From JBCFAY01 sp038562375 (GTDB taxonomy: Bacteria > Bacillota > Clostridia > Christensenellales > CAG-138): 64,000 nucleotides of DNA. The notes under the pieces were generated by a model that saw only the letters and a list, made by a program, of their open reading frames with translations, ran no database searches and was not told the origin of the DNA. A program made the translations under genes and the position numbers. Shown one piece after another: positions 7,973 through 16,955 of this stretch (position 1 is the first letter of the stretch; each line of letters opens with the position of its first letter). The stretch is from positions 62,001 to 126,000 of the forward strand of contig JBCFAY010000005.1 in NCBI GenBank assembly GCA_038562375.1, read 5' to 3'.

Positions 7973-8932
7973 ATGGGTTTTTCTTTGATCGGTACCGGCA
8001 GCGCGACGCCGTCGCGCACGGTCACAAACGACGAACTCTCGCGCCTGGTGGACACATCGGACGCGTGGATCAGAACGCGCACCGGCGTGCGCGAACGCCA
8101 TGTGCTCACGGATGAAAACCTGTCGGATCTGGTTTTTCGCGCGGGGAGCGCCGCGCTTTTGGACGCGGGCGTTCAAGCGGGCGAGCTCGATTTAATCCTG
8201 TGCTCCACGGTGCGCAACGATTTTATGACGCCGTCCATGGCCTGCACGCTGCAAAAGGCGTTGGGGGCCACCTGCATCGGCATGGATATCAACGCGGCCT
8301 GCTCGGGCTTTTTGTACGCGCTGGACGTCGCGGTGTCTTACTTTGCGCGCGGCCGGGTGAAAAAGGTGCTGGTGGTGGCGGCGGAAGCGATGTCCCGCCT
8401 CGCGGACTGGAGGGACCGGGCGACCTGCGTCCTCTTCGGCGACGGCGCGGGCGCGGTGGTGCTTACGGAAGGCGACGGCCTGCGCTCGATCCGCGTCACG
8501 GCGAGCGGCAACACGGAACTGCTCACCATAGCGAACGTGCAGGGCAACTGCCCGTTCACCAAGAGCGCGCCCAGGGACCCGTTCCTCTATATGAACGGGC
8601 CCGAGGTCTTCAAGTTTGCGGTATCCTCGATGTGCCAGGATCTCGCGTTCGTGATTGCGGAGGCGGGGCTTAAGCCGGAGCAGATCGACTATGTCCTTCC
8701 GCATCAGGCGAACATCAGGATTATCGAAGCGGCCAAGGCGCGCCTCGGCATCCCGGACGAACGGTTTTTATGCAATATGGATCGCTACGGCAACACCTCT
8801 TCGGCGAGCATTCCGATACTGATGGACGAATGCAACCGCGCAGGCCGGTTTAAAACGGGCGATCTGCTCGCGCTGAGCGCGTTCGGCGGCGGTCTGACGA
8901 CCGGCGCGTGCGTGCTGCGCTGGGGCAAATAA
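7973..8932 (+). CDS. fabH: Beta-ketoacyl-ACP synthase III
   Basis: Condenses acetyl-CoA (or another primer) with malonyl-ACP to start fatty-acid synthesis in the cytoplasm. The 319-residue length is normal. The Cys-His-Asn triad is visible: Cys110 in NAACSGF, His244 in LPHQAN, and Asn274 in GNTSSAS. The gene starts at the base after the regulator stop, with GGGGAGGAATAA as the ribosome site overlapping the end of that gene. It is the first enzyme gene in the operon. Primer preference (straight or branched) cannot be read from the sequence. Confidence 0.96.
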   Translation: MGFSLIGTGSATPSRTVTNDELSRLVDTSDAWIRTRTGVRERHVLTDENLSDLVFRAGSAALLDAGVQAGELDLILCSTVRNDFMTPSMACTLQKALGATCIGMDINAACSGFLYALDVAVSYFARGRVKKVLVVAAEAMSRLADWRDRATCVLFGDGAGAVVLTEGDGLRSIRVTASGNTELLTIANVQGNCPFTKSAPRDPFLYMNGPEVFKFAVSSMCQDLAFVIAEAGLKPEQIDYVLPHQANIRIIEAAKARLGIPDERFLCNMDRYGNTSSASIPILMDECNRAGRFKTGDLLALSAFGGGLTTGACVLRWGK

Positions 8933-8975
8933 ACCAATCAATAACGCGAAAGCGATATTAAGGAGGCATTATAGT

Positions 8976-9218
8976 ATGATCTTTCAGAAAATCGTAGACT
9001 TGTTAAAGGAACACAGGGAAATCGAAGCAACGGACATTTCGCTCGAAACGAAGCTCGATGAAATGGGCCTCGATTCGCTCGATCGGGTGGAGCTCGTCAT
9101 GGCGCTCGAGGAAGAGTACGATATCCAGATCGAGCTCGATCAATCGCTGGTGAGCGTTCAGGACCTGGTCGAGAGGATACGGGGTCTATGCAAAGAGCAG
9201 GGGCGCGAGGTACAATGA
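8976..9218 (+). CDS. acpP: Acyl carrier protein
   Basis: An 80-residue acidic protein that carries the growing acyl chain on a phosphopantetheine arm. The attachment serine is Ser34 in the GLDSLD motif. The start has a strong AAGGAGG at 8959-8965. The stop overlaps the fabK start (ATGA at 9215-9218), so the two are translationally coupled. Confidence 0.95.
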   Translation: MIFQKIVDLLKEHREIEATDISLETKLDEMGLDSLDRVELVMALEEEYDIQIELDQSLVSVQDLVERIRGLCKEQGREVQ

Positions 9219-10159
9219 GAACGGTATTGTGCGATCTGCTCGGGATCGAATACCCGATACTGCAGGGCGGCATGGCCTGGGTTTCGGACGCTCCGCTCGC
9301 GTGCGCGGTCAGCAACGGGGGCGGGCTCGGCATCATCTCCGCGATGAACGCGGACGCAAATTATCTTCGCAGCGAGATCCAAAAAGCGCGTACCCTGACC
9401 GATAAACCCTTCGGCGTGAACATCATGCTGATGAGCCCGTTCGTCGACGAGGTGGCCGAGGTCGTCGCGAAGGAGCGCGTGCCCGTCGTCACGACGGGGG
9501 CGGGCAACCCCTCGAAGTACATGCGCGCGTGGCTCGACGCGGGGACCAAGGTGATCCCGGTCGTGCCCTCGACCGCCGTCGCAAAGCTCGTCGTTCGGAG
9601 CGGCGCCTGCGCTGTGATCGCCGAGGGCTGCGAATCCGGCGGGCACGTCGGCGAGCTTACCACCATGACGCTCGTGCCGCTCGTGTGCGACGCCGTGGAC
9701 GTCCCCGTGATCGCGGCGGGCGGTATCGCGGACGGCCGGGGCATGGCGGCTGCGATGATGCTCGGCGCGGTCGGCGTGCAGGTGGGCACGCGCTTCCTCG
9801 TGGCCGAGGAGTGCACGATCCACGAAAACTATAAGGAAAAGGTGCTCCAGGCCAAGGACATCGACACCACCACCGCGGGGAAGAGGCTTGGGCATCCGGT
9901 ACGCGCGCTCAAAAACGCGTTCATGCGCGAGTTCGTGCGCATGGAGTACGACAGTTCCATCACGGGCGAGCAGCTCGAGGCGTACGGCGCGGGCGCGCTG
10001 CGCAAGGCCGCGCGCGAAGGCGACGTAAGGATGGGCAGCGTCATGTTCGGGCAGGCGGCGGCGCTGGTGAAAAAAGCGCAGCCCGCGGCAGAGATCCTCC
10101 GCGAGATGACCCTGGAGGCCGAGGAACTTCTTAAAGGAGCGGGCAAATGGGTCAGATAG
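9215..10159 (+). CDS. fabK: Enoyl-ACP reductase II (FMN-dependent)
   Basis: Reduces the enoyl-ACP double bond in the last step of each elongation cycle. The 314-residue protein has the FMN-binding TIM-barrel features of the FabK/2-nitropropane dioxygenase family: PILQGGMAWVS near the N-terminus, AEGCESGGHVG in the middle, and IAAGGIADGRG followed by GVQVGTRF. The ATG at 9215 overlaps the acpP stop; an upstream in-frame ATG at 9188 lies inside acpP and is unlikely. FabK is the only enoyl reductase in this operon. The end overlaps the fabD start by 13 bases. Confidence 0.94.
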   Translation: MRTVLCDLLGIEYPILQGGMAWVSDAPLACAVSNGGGLGIISAMNADANYLRSEIQKARTLTDKPFGVNIMLMSPFVDEVAEVVAKERVPVVTTGAGNPSKYMRAWLDAGTKVIPVVPSTAVAKLVVRSGACAVIAEGCESGGHVGELTTMTLVPLVCDAVDVPVIAAGGIADGRGMAAAMMLGAVGVQVGTRFLVAEECTIHENYKEKVLQAKDIDTTTAGKRLGHPVRALKNAFMREFVRMEYDSSITGEQLEAYGAGALRKAAREGDVRMGSVMFGQAAALVKKAQPAAEILREMTLEAEELLKGAGKWVR

Positions 10160-11067
10160 CGTTCTTGTTCGCGGGCCAGGGCGCGCAGGCTCCCGGCATG
10201 GGCAGGGAGCTGAGCGAAAACTCCGGGGCGGCGCGCGAGGTTTTCGCCGTTGCGGACGCGCTGAGGCCGGGCACGTCCGAGCAGTGCTTTTCGGCGGATC
10301 AGGCGACGCTTTCCGAGACCATCAACACGCAGCCCTGCGTGTTCGCCGTAGACCTTGCGGCGGCCTATGCGCTTCGGGAAGCGGGCGTCGAGCCCGCAGC
10401 GGTTGCCGGGTTTTCGCTCGGCGAGGTCGCGGCGGTCACGTTCGCGGGCGCGCTGACGCCGGAGGAAGGCTTTGACGCGGTGATACGGCGCGCCGAGCTG
10501 ATGCAGCGGGCCGCAGAGCGCACGCCCGGGGGCATGGCGGCTGTGCTCAAGCTCGAAAACGAACGGGTGGAGGCGCTGTGCGCGCAATTCCCCGGCGTAT
10601 TCCCGGTCAATTACAACTGTCCCGGCCAATTGGTGGCGGCTGGGGAAAAGACGGCGCTCGCGGCGTTTTGCGCCGCGGCAAACGACGCCGGAGGGCGGAC
10701 GATCCCGGTCAAGGTCAGCGGAGCGTTCCATTCCCCGTACATGGCGGATGCGGCACAGGAGTATTTAACGCAATTATCTTCTTTTACATTCAAACCGCTT
10801 CTGTGTCCGGTCTACGCCAACTCCACCGCGCTCCCGTACGAGGAGCCGGTCGCGCCGACGCTCGCAAAACAGATCGCCTCGCCCGTGCTCTTTGAGCAGA
10901 CCATAAGGAACATGGCGGCGCGGGGGATCGACACCTTCATCGAGGTCGGGCCGGGCAAAACGCTCTGTGGGTTCATCAAAAAGATCGATCCCGAGCTTTT
11001 TGCGTTCAACGTGCAGGATATGGAAAGCCTCAGGCAAACGCTTCAGTTTTTGGAGGAACGAGCATGA
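10147..11067 (+). CDS. fabD: Malonyl-CoA:ACP transacylase
   Basis: Moves malonyl from CoA to the acyl carrier protein. The 306-residue protein has the FAGQGAQ motif at 8-14, the nucleophile Ser90 in GFSLGE and His195 in GAFHSPYM. The start is inside the end of fabK, and its TGA overlaps the fabG ATG, so translation is coupled through three genes. Confidence 0.95.
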   Translation: MGQIAFLFAGQGAQAPGMGRELSENSGAAREVFAVADALRPGTSEQCFSADQATLSETINTQPCVFAVDLAAAYALREAGVEPAAVAGFSLGEVAAVTFAGALTPEEGFDAVIRRAELMQRAAERTPGGMAAVLKLENERVEALCAQFPGVFPVNYNCPGQLVAAGEKTALAAFCAAANDAGGRTIPVKVSGAFHSPYMADAAQEYLTQLSSFTFKPLLCPVYANSTALPYEEPVAPTLAKQIASPVLFEQTIRNMAARGIDTFIEVGPGKTLCGFIKKIDPELFAFNVQDMESLRQTLQFLEERA

Positions 11068-11810
11068 GTATGCCAAGCGGTAAAACGGCGATCGTCACGG
11101 GCGGCGCGCGCGGGATCGGCCGCGCGGTCGCAATCGAGCTTGCCAAAAGCGGCGCGAACATCGCCATCGTCTACGTTTCAAACGAACAGGCCGCCCTGGA
11201 GGCGGCGGAGCTTGTGCGCGCACAGGGCGCACAGGCCGAATGCTATCGCTGCGACGTTTCGGATTTCGCGGCGGCAAAAGCGACGGTCGCGGCCGTGCTC
11301 GAGCGGTTCGGCGGCGCGGACATCCTCGTGAACAACGCGGGCATCACGCGCGACGGCCTGCTGCTGATGATGAAGGAGTCCGATTACGACCTGGTCATGG
11401 ATACGAACCTCAAGGGCGCGTTCAACATGACCCGCCACATCGCGCCGTACATGATCAAAAAGCGCGAGGGGCGCATCATCAATATCACTTCGGTCGCGGG
11501 TCTTACGGGCAACGCCGGGCAGAGCAACTACTCTTCGGCGAAGGCGGGCATGATCGGCCTGACCAAGTCCGTCGCGCGCGAGCTCGCGGGCCGCGGAATT
11601 ACCTGCAACGCGGTCGCGCCGGGCTTTATTTCGACAGATATGACCGCCTGCCTGTCCGACGCGATCAAGCAGGCGGCGCTGGAGAGTATTCCCGCAAAGC
11701 GCATGGGCGAGCCGGAGGAAGTCGCGGCCGCCGTAGCGTTTTTGGCGGGGCCGGGCGCGAAATACATCACCGGCGAGGTGCTGCGCGTGGACGGCGGGCT
11801 CGCGATGTAA
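11064..11810 (+). CDS. fabG: 3-oxoacyl-ACP reductase
   Basis: NADPH-dependent reduction of 3-oxoacyl-ACP. The 248-residue short-chain dehydrogenase has the TGGARGIG cofactor motif at 12-19, NNAG at 90-93, and the catalytic set Asn115, Ser143, Tyr156 and Lys160 (YSSAK). The start overlaps the fabD stop. It lies among dedicated fab genes, so this is the true FabG rather than another SDR. Confidence 0.95.
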   Translation: MSMPSGKTAIVTGGARGIGRAVAIELAKSGANIAIVYVSNEQAALEAAELVRAQGAQAECYRCDVSDFAAAKATVAAVLERFGGADILVNNAGITRDGLLLMMKESDYDLVMDTNLKGAFNMTRHIAPYMIKKREGRIINITSVAGLTGNAGQSNYSSAKAGMIGLTKSVARELAGRGITCNAVAPGFISTDMTACLSDAIKQAALESIPAKRMGEPEEVAAAVAFLAGPGAKYITGEVLRVDGGLAM

Positions 11811-11851
11811 CGGCCGCAGCGGAACAAACACACATCACTGGAGGAACAGCG

Positions 11852-13078
11852 ATGAAAAGAGCAGTTATCACAGGCATGGGGGTTATATCCCCGGTTGGAA
11901 ATACGCTGGATGAATTTTGGCAGAGCCTGGTCGACGGGCGCTGCGGGATCGACTTTATCACCCGGTTCGACGCCGCGGAGTTCAAGGTAAAGATCGCCGC
12001 CGAGGTGAAGGACTTCGATCCGCTGAAGTATATGGAGAAGGGCGATCTGAGAAAGACCGACCTGTTCGTGCAGTATGCGCTCGCGGCGGCGCAGCAGGCG
12101 ATGGAGCACAGCGCGCTCAAGGTAAGCGATCCTTACCGGTTCGGCGTATACGTCGGCTCGGGCATCGGCGGGATGGATACGTTCGTCTCCGAATGCCGCA
12201 AGCTGGTCGAGCAGGGCCCGCGGCGGGTATCGCCGCACTTTATCCCGATGATGATCGCCAACATCGCGGCGGGCACGCTTGCGATGCGCCACGGGGCAAA
12301 GGGCCCCTGCCTGCCGGTCGTCACCGCGTGCGCGACCTCCGCCCACGCGATCGGCGAGGCGTTCCGCGCGATCAAATACGGCCAGGCGGATGCGATACTC
12401 GCGGGAGGCACGGAAGCGGCGATCAACCCGCTCGCGGTCGCCGGGTTTACCAACTGCATGGCGCTTTCGACCAAGAACGACCCGGCCGGCAGCTCGATCC
12501 CGTTCGACAAGCGCAGGGACGGCTTTGTCATGGGCGAGGGCGCGGCGATACTCGTCGTCGAGGAATACGAGCACGCGCTTGCGCGCGGCGCGAAGATCTA
12601 CGCCGAGATCGTCGGCTACGGCAACACCTGCGACGCGTACCACGTCACCGCGCCGGATCCGGAATCGAACAGCGCGGCGGAGGCGGTCCGCCAGGCGCTG
12701 CGCGAGGCAGGCGAGCTTGCTCCGGCAAAGAAGATCTACATCAACGCGCACGGCACGAGCACGCCGCTCAACGACAAGGCGGAGACGCTCGCCATCAAGA
12801 AAGCGTTCGGCGAGGACGCCTATGAGTTGATGGTCAGCTCCACCAAGTCGATGACCGGGCACATGCTCGGCGCGGCGGGCGCGGCGGAGGCGGTGGCCTG
12901 CGTCAAGGCGCTCTGCGAGGGGATCGCGCCGCCGACGATCGGCTATCGGGAGCCGGACGAGGAATGCGATCTGGACATCGTGCCCAATGTGAGCAGGCAG
13001 GCGGAAATAGGGGCGGCGCTTTCGCTGTCTCTCGGATTCGGCGGGCACAATGCGTGCCTCGCTTTTAAGAGGAATTGA
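11852..13078 (+). CDS. fabF: Beta-ketoacyl-ACP synthase II
   Basis: Elongating condensing enzyme. The start is the ATG at 11852 behind GGAGGAACAGC; a longer open frame upstream is in the shadow of fabG and is not real. The 408-residue thiolase-fold protein has Cys160 in TACATSAH, His300 in NAHGTSTPLND and His337 in MTGHMLGAAG, the Cys-His-His set of FabF/FabB. It lies 41 bases after fabG and is followed by accB within a few bases. Confidence 0.95.
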   Translation: MKRAVITGMGVISPVGNTLDEFWQSLVDGRCGIDFITRFDAAEFKVKIAAEVKDFDPLKYMEKGDLRKTDLFVQYALAAAQQAMEHSALKVSDPYRFGVYVGSGIGGMDTFVSECRKLVEQGPRRVSPHFIPMMIANIAAGTLAMRHGAKGPCLPVVTACATSAHAIGEAFRAIKYGQADAILAGGTEAAINPLAVAGFTNCMALSTKNDPAGSSIPFDKRRDGFVMGEGAAILVVEEYEHALARGAKIYAEIVGYGNTCDAYHVTAPDPESNSAAEAVRQALREAGELAPAKKIYINAHGTSTPLNDKAETLAIKKAFGEDAYELMVSSTKSMTGHMLGAAGAAEAVACVKALCEGIAPPTIGYREPDEECDLDIVPNVSRQAEIGAALSLSLGFGGHNACLAFKRN

Positions 13079-13080
13079 TT

Positions 13081-13539
13081 ATGGATATTAAGAATATACG
13101 GGATCTAGTGAAGCTGATGGAGCACGGCAACCTCCGGGTTCTTCAGATCGAGGAGGGCGATACGCGCATCCGCATGGAGCGGGACGGCGCGGCGTCGCCG
13201 CAGCCCGAGGCTGCGAAGGAGCGCCCCGCCGCCGCGAAGCGGCCCGCACAGGAGCGCGAGATGCCTTCACAGAGCGCGTCCGACGGCGTGGTGGATTTCA
13301 ACAATATCGTGGAGGTCAAGTCGCCGATGGTCGGCGTGTTCTACGCCGCGCCCGCGCCGGACGCCAAGCCGTTCGTGGCGGTGGGCTCCAAGGTCAAGAA
13401 GGGCGACGTCTTGTGCATCGTCGAGGCGATGAAGCTGATGAATGAAATCACCGCGGATACGGACGGCGAGATCGTCGACATCTGCGTCGAAAACGGCCAG
13501 GTGGTCGAATTTGCACAGGTTTTGTTCAGGATATTTTAA
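13081..13539 (+). CDS. accB: Biotin carboxyl carrier protein of acetyl-CoA carboxylase
   Basis: A 152-residue protein that carries carboxybiotin between AccC and AccAD. It has an N-terminal segment, a Pro/Ala/Glu-rich linker (about 38-68) and a C-terminal biotinyl domain with the EAMKLMNE motif; the biotinylated residue is Lys118. The ATG at 13081 has AGAGGA seven bases upstream; an in-frame TTG two codons earlier is possible. Its position between fabF and fabZ is the usual clostridial order. Confidence 0.95.
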   Translation: MDIKNIRDLVKLMEHGNLRVLQIEEGDTRIRMERDGAASPQPEAAKERPAAAKRPAQEREMPSQSASDGVVDFNNIVEVKSPMVGVFYAAPAPDAKPFVAVGSKVKKGDVLCIVEAMKLMNEITADTDGEIVDICVENGQVVEFAQVLFRIF

Positions 13540-13550
13540 CGGAGGACGCA

Positions 13551-13973
13551 ATGAACAGGGACGAACTAAAAACGATCCTCCCGCACCGGGAGCCGATGCT
13601 GCTGGTCGACGAGGCCGAACTCATAGAAGGGAATAAGGCGAGCGGCCGTTACACGGTGCGCGGCGACGAATGGTTTATAAAGGGGCATTTCCCGGGAAAT
13701 CCCGTTGTGCCGGGCGTCGTCCTGTGCGAGATCCTCGCGCAGGCGTCGAGCGTTCTTATCGCTCAGAAGATCAAAGGAAGCACCCCGTACTTTACGGGGC
13801 TCGACAAGGTGCGCTTCCGCCGCAAGGTAACGCCGGGCGATACGCTGGAGATCGAAAGCGCGATCGTTGGGGAAAAGGGGCCGTTCTTTTTCGCGGAAGC
13901 CAAGGGCAGCGTCGGCGGCGAAGTCGCCGTGAGCGCGCAGTTTTCCTTTATGCTCGATAGGCAAGGGGCGTGA
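13551..13973 (+). CDS. fabZ: 3-hydroxyacyl-ACP dehydratase
   Basis: Removes water from 3-hydroxyacyl-ACP. The 140-residue hot-dog-fold protein has the LPHREPMLLVD start, His46 in KGHFPGNPVVPGV and the second catalytic residue Glu60 in LCEILAQ. GGAGGACGC lies just before the ATG. No separate FabA or FabM is seen, so how unsaturated chains are made is not shown here. Confidence 0.95.
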   Translation: MNRDELKTILPHREPMLLVDEAELIEGNKASGRYTVRGDEWFIKGHFPGNPVVPGVVLCEILAQASSVLIAQKIKGSTPYFTGLDKVRFRRKVTPGDTLEIESAIVGEKGPFFFAEAKGSVGGEVAVSAQFSFMLDRQGA

Positions 13974-13980
13974 GGAAGGT

Positions 13981-15315
13981 TTGTTTTCTAAAATACTTAT
14001 AGCGAACAGGGGAGAAATCGCCGTTCGCATCATACGCGCTTGCAAGGAGATGGGCATCGCGACCGTCGCCGTGTTTTCCGAGGCGGACCGCGACGCGCTG
14101 CATGTGAGCCTCGCGGACGAGAGCTACTGCATCGGCGGGCCGCAGGTGAAGGACAGCTACCTGAAGATGGCCTCGATCCTCTCCGCCGCCATGGTTTCGG
14201 GGGCGCAGGCGATCCATCCGGGCTACGGGCTGCTTTCCGAAAACGCGCGGTTCGCGCAGCTGTGCGAGCAGTGCAACATCGCGTTCATCGGGCCGTCGTC
14301 GAAGGTTATCGCCGGCATGGGCGATAAGAACGAGGCGCGGCGGGCGATGATCGCCGCCGGGATCCCGGTGGTGCCGGGGACGGAAGTGCAGCCTTCGCTC
14401 GAGAGCGCGCGCGAGGCCGCCGAAGGCATCGGCTACCCGCTTTTGATCAAAGCGCGCGCGGGCGGCGGCGGGCGGGGCATCCGGCTGGTCGAAAGCCCGG
14501 AGGCGTTCGAAGCGCAGTATCAGTTCGCATCGGCGGAGGCGCAAAGCGCGTTCGGCGACGGCGGCGTGTACCTTGAAAAGTACTTGAAGCCGGTCAAGCA
14601 CATCGAGATGCAGCTTCTATGCGATCAATACGGCAACGTCGTCTGCCTGGGCGAAAGGGAGTGTTCGGTCCAGCGCAAGAACCAGAAGATGATCGAGGAG
14701 AGCCCTTCGCCCGCCGTGGACGCGGATCTGCGCGCGCGCATGATGGAGGTCTCCGTCCGCGCGGCGCAAAGCATCGGCTACCAAAACGTCGGCACGATCG
14801 AATACCTGCTCGACAGCGAGGGACAATTCTATTTCATGGAGATGAACACCCGTCTCCAGGTTGAGCACGGCGTGACGGAGATGGTGACGGGGTACGATCT
14901 GGTCAAATGGCAGATCCGCATCGCCTCGGGACTCAAGCTCCAGTTCAGCCAGAAAGACATCGAGTTCCGCGGCTGCGCGATCGAGTGCCGCATCAATGCG
15001 GAGAACCCGGCGCTGGGGTTCCGGCCGAGCTGCGGGCGCGTGTCGCTTCTGCACATCCCGGGAGGCCCCTGGGTGCGCTTCGATACGGCGCTGTATCAGG
15101 ACTATTTCATCCCGCCGTATTACGATTCGATGATCGGCAAGCTGATCGTATATGCCAAGACCCGCGGGGAAGCGATCCGCAAGATGCAGGCCGCGCTGTG
15201 CGAGCTTGTGATCGAGGGCGTCGACCATAACGGTTCCCTGCAGATGGAGATCCTGTCGGATATGGAGTTTCTCAACGGTACCTATACGACGGATTTTATG
15301 GCGAGAAGGGGATAA
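13981..15315 (+). CDS. accC: Biotin carboxylase subunit of acetyl-CoA carboxylase
   Basis: ATP-grasp enzyme that carboxylates biotin on AccB. The 444-residue protein begins FSKILIANRGEIA, has the glycine-rich ATP loop (KARAGGGGRGI), the KMIEESPSPA segment and the EMNTRLQVEH active-site motif. The start codon is TTG at 13981, seven bases after the fabZ stop, with AGGAAGG overlapping that stop; no ATG is available that keeps the conserved N-terminus. Confidence 0.95.
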   Translation: MFSKILIANRGEIAVRIIRACKEMGIATVAVFSEADRDALHVSLADESYCIGGPQVKDSYLKMASILSAAMVSGAQAIHPGYGLLSENARFAQLCEQCNIAFIGPSSKVIAGMGDKNEARRAMIAAGIPVVPGTEVQPSLESAREAAEGIGYPLLIKARAGGGGRGIRLVESPEAFEAQYQFASAEAQSAFGDGGVYLEKYLKPVKHIEMQLLCDQYGNVVCLGERECSVQRKNQKMIEESPSPAVDADLRARMMEVSVRAAQSIGYQNVGTIEYLLDSEGQFYFMEMNTRLQVEHGVTEMVTGYDLVKWQIRIASGLKLQFSQKDIEFRGCAIECRINAENPALGFRPSCGRVSLLHIPGGPWVRFDTALYQDYFIPPYYDSMIGKLIVYAKTRGEAIRKMQAALCELVIEGVDHNGSLQMEILSDMEFLNGTYTTDFMARRG

Positions 15316-15318
15316 AAA

Positions 15319-16188
15319 ATGCTCAATAAGGAGTTGTTTAAAAAGCCGCAGAACGCGCTCGAGACCGACGGGCGGCAGAGGGTGGACGCGCCGCCGCTCG
15401 TTCCGGAGGAGCTGTGCACCAAATGCCCGGGCTGCAAGGCGCTGCTCTTTGAAGAGGAGCTGCGCGCGAACGATCGGCAGTGCCCGTATTGCGGGATATA
15501 TTTCCGCATGAGCGCGCGCGAGCGCGTCGGGCTGATCGTGGACGAGGGAACGTTCGAAGAGCGCTTCGCCGATATCGAGGGCGGGGACCCGCTCAAGTTC
15601 CCGGGCTATCAGGACAAATTGCGCAAGGCGCGCAGTGCAAGCGGCGAGAAAGAAGCCGTTGTCTGCGGTTTTGCGAGCGTTTCGGGGATGCGCGTCGCGG
15701 TATTCGCGATGGACCCGGAGTTTATGCTCGGCAGTATGGGCACCGCCCTCGGCGAAAAGGTTTCGCTGATCTTTGAGGCGGCCGCGCGCGAAGGGCTGCC
15801 CGTCGTCGGCTTTACGGTATCGGGCGGCGCGCGGATGCAGGAGGGGATCCTCTCCCTGATGCAGATGGCTAAAACGAGCGGCTCGGTGGGCCTTCATTCG
15901 CAGGGCGGAAACCTCTATATCTGCGTGCTTACGGATCCCACGACCGGCGGCGTGACCGCGAGCTTTGCGATGCAGGCGGATATCATCCTGGCCGAACCGG
16001 GCGCGCTCATCGGCTTCGCGGGGCCGCGCGTGATCGAGCAGACGATCCGCCAAACGCTGCCCGCGGGCTTCCAGCGCGCGGAATTCCTGCTCGAAAAGGG
16101 CTTTGTCGACGCGATCGTGGAGCGCGCGCAGCTCAAGGCGACGATCGCCGGGCTCCTTGCTCTGCATGAAAAGGGGGTGCGCGCGTGA
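15319..16188 (+). CDS. accD: Acetyl-CoA carboxylase carboxyltransferase subunit beta
   Basis: Transfers the carboxyl group from biotin to acetyl-CoA together with AccA. The 289-residue protein has the N-terminal four-cysteine zinc ribbon (CTKCPGC and CPYC, about residues 34-56) and a crotonase-like carboxyltransferase core. It starts three bases after accC. Its TGA overlaps the GTG start of accA, which fits equal production of the two subunits. Confidence 0.95.
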   Translation: MLNKELFKKPQNALETDGRQRVDAPPLVPEELCTKCPGCKALLFEEELRANDRQCPYCGIYFRMSARERVGLIVDEGTFEERFADIEGGDPLKFPGYQDKLRKARSASGEKEAVVCGFASVSGMRVAVFAMDPEFMLGSMGTALGEKVSLIFEAAAREGLPVVGFTVSGGARMQEGILSLMQMAKTSGSVGLHSQGGNLYICVLTDPTTGGVTASFAMQADIILAEPGALIGFAGPRVIEQTIRQTLPAGFQRAEFLLEKGFVDAIVERAQLKATIAGLLALHEKGVRA

Positions 16189-16955
16189 ACGCGATCGAAA
16201 AGATCCATATCGTCCGGCAAAACGGCAGGGCGACGGGCCTCGATTTTATTGCCAATGTTTTCGACGGCTTTTTTGAGATGCACGGAGACCGCCGCTACGG
16301 AGACGATCCCGCGATCGTAGCGGGCGTCGCGAGCCTCAAGGGCCGTCCGGTGACGGTCATCGCGCTCGAGAAGGGGCACGATACCAAGGATAAGGTTCAG
16401 CGCAACTTCGGTATGGCGCATCCCGAAGGTTATAGGAAGGCTTTGCGCCAGATGAAGCTTGCGGAGAAATTCCACAGGCCGGTGATCTGCTTTGTGGATA
16501 CGTCGGGCGCGCACTGCGGCATCGAGGCGGAAGAGCGCGGGCAGGGGCAGGCGATCGCCGAGAACCTGCTCGAGATGATGTGGCTTAGGACTCCGATCCT
16601 CTCGGTATTCATCGGCGAGGGCGGAAGCGGCGGCGCGCTGGCGCTCGCTGTGGCCGACGAGGTCTGGATGCTCGAAAACGCGGTGTATTCCGTCATCTCG
16701 CCCGAGGGCTGCGCGAGCATCCTCTGGCGGGATCCGACCAAGATCGAGCAGGCCGCGAACTGCCTCAAGCTCACGGCGGACGATCTGATGGCGCTGGGCG
16801 TGATCGAGAGGATCATCCCCGAGGACGGCGAGACATACGAGAGGCTCGCGTCGATGCTGGACGAAAAGCTCGGCGCGCTGGAGGCGGAGCAGACGGAGCG
16901 GCTGACGCAGCTTCGATACGCGAGATTTCGGAAAATGGGGGGAGCAAAGGCATGA
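16185..16955 (+). CDS. accA: Acetyl-CoA carboxylase carboxyltransferase subunit alpha
   Basis: Partner of AccD in the carboxyltransferase. The 256-residue protein is shorter at the N-terminus than the E. coli form, as is common in Clostridia. The core has DTSGAHCGIEAEERGQGQAI and GEGGSGGALALAVADEV, both conserved in AccA. The start is GTG overlapping the accD stop (GTGA); the stop overlaps the next gene start (ATGA). Confidence 0.95.
   Translation: MNAIEKIHIVRQNGRATGLDFIANVFDGFFEMHGDRRYGDDPAIVAGVASLKGRPVTVIALEKGHDTKDKVQRNFGMAHPEGYRKALRQMKLAEKFHRPVICFVDTSGAHCGIEAEERGQGQAIAENLLEMMWLRTPILSVFIGEGGSGGALALAVADEVWMLENAVYSVISPEGCASILWRDPTKIEQAANCLKLTADDLMALGVIERIIPEDGETYERLASMLDEKLGALEAEQTERLTQLRYARFRKMGGAKA

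Noticed and set aside
11240..11851. N-terminal extension of fabF
   Set aside because: The in-frame extension lies opposite the correct fabG frame and is Arg-rich; fabF has its own GGAGG and canonical N-terminus at 11852.
11528..13048. Long open frame of about 500 codons on the minus strand opposite fabG-fabF
   Set aside because: It mirrors conserved fab genes, is Arg-rich with no recognisable domain, and is explained by GC-rich third positions.
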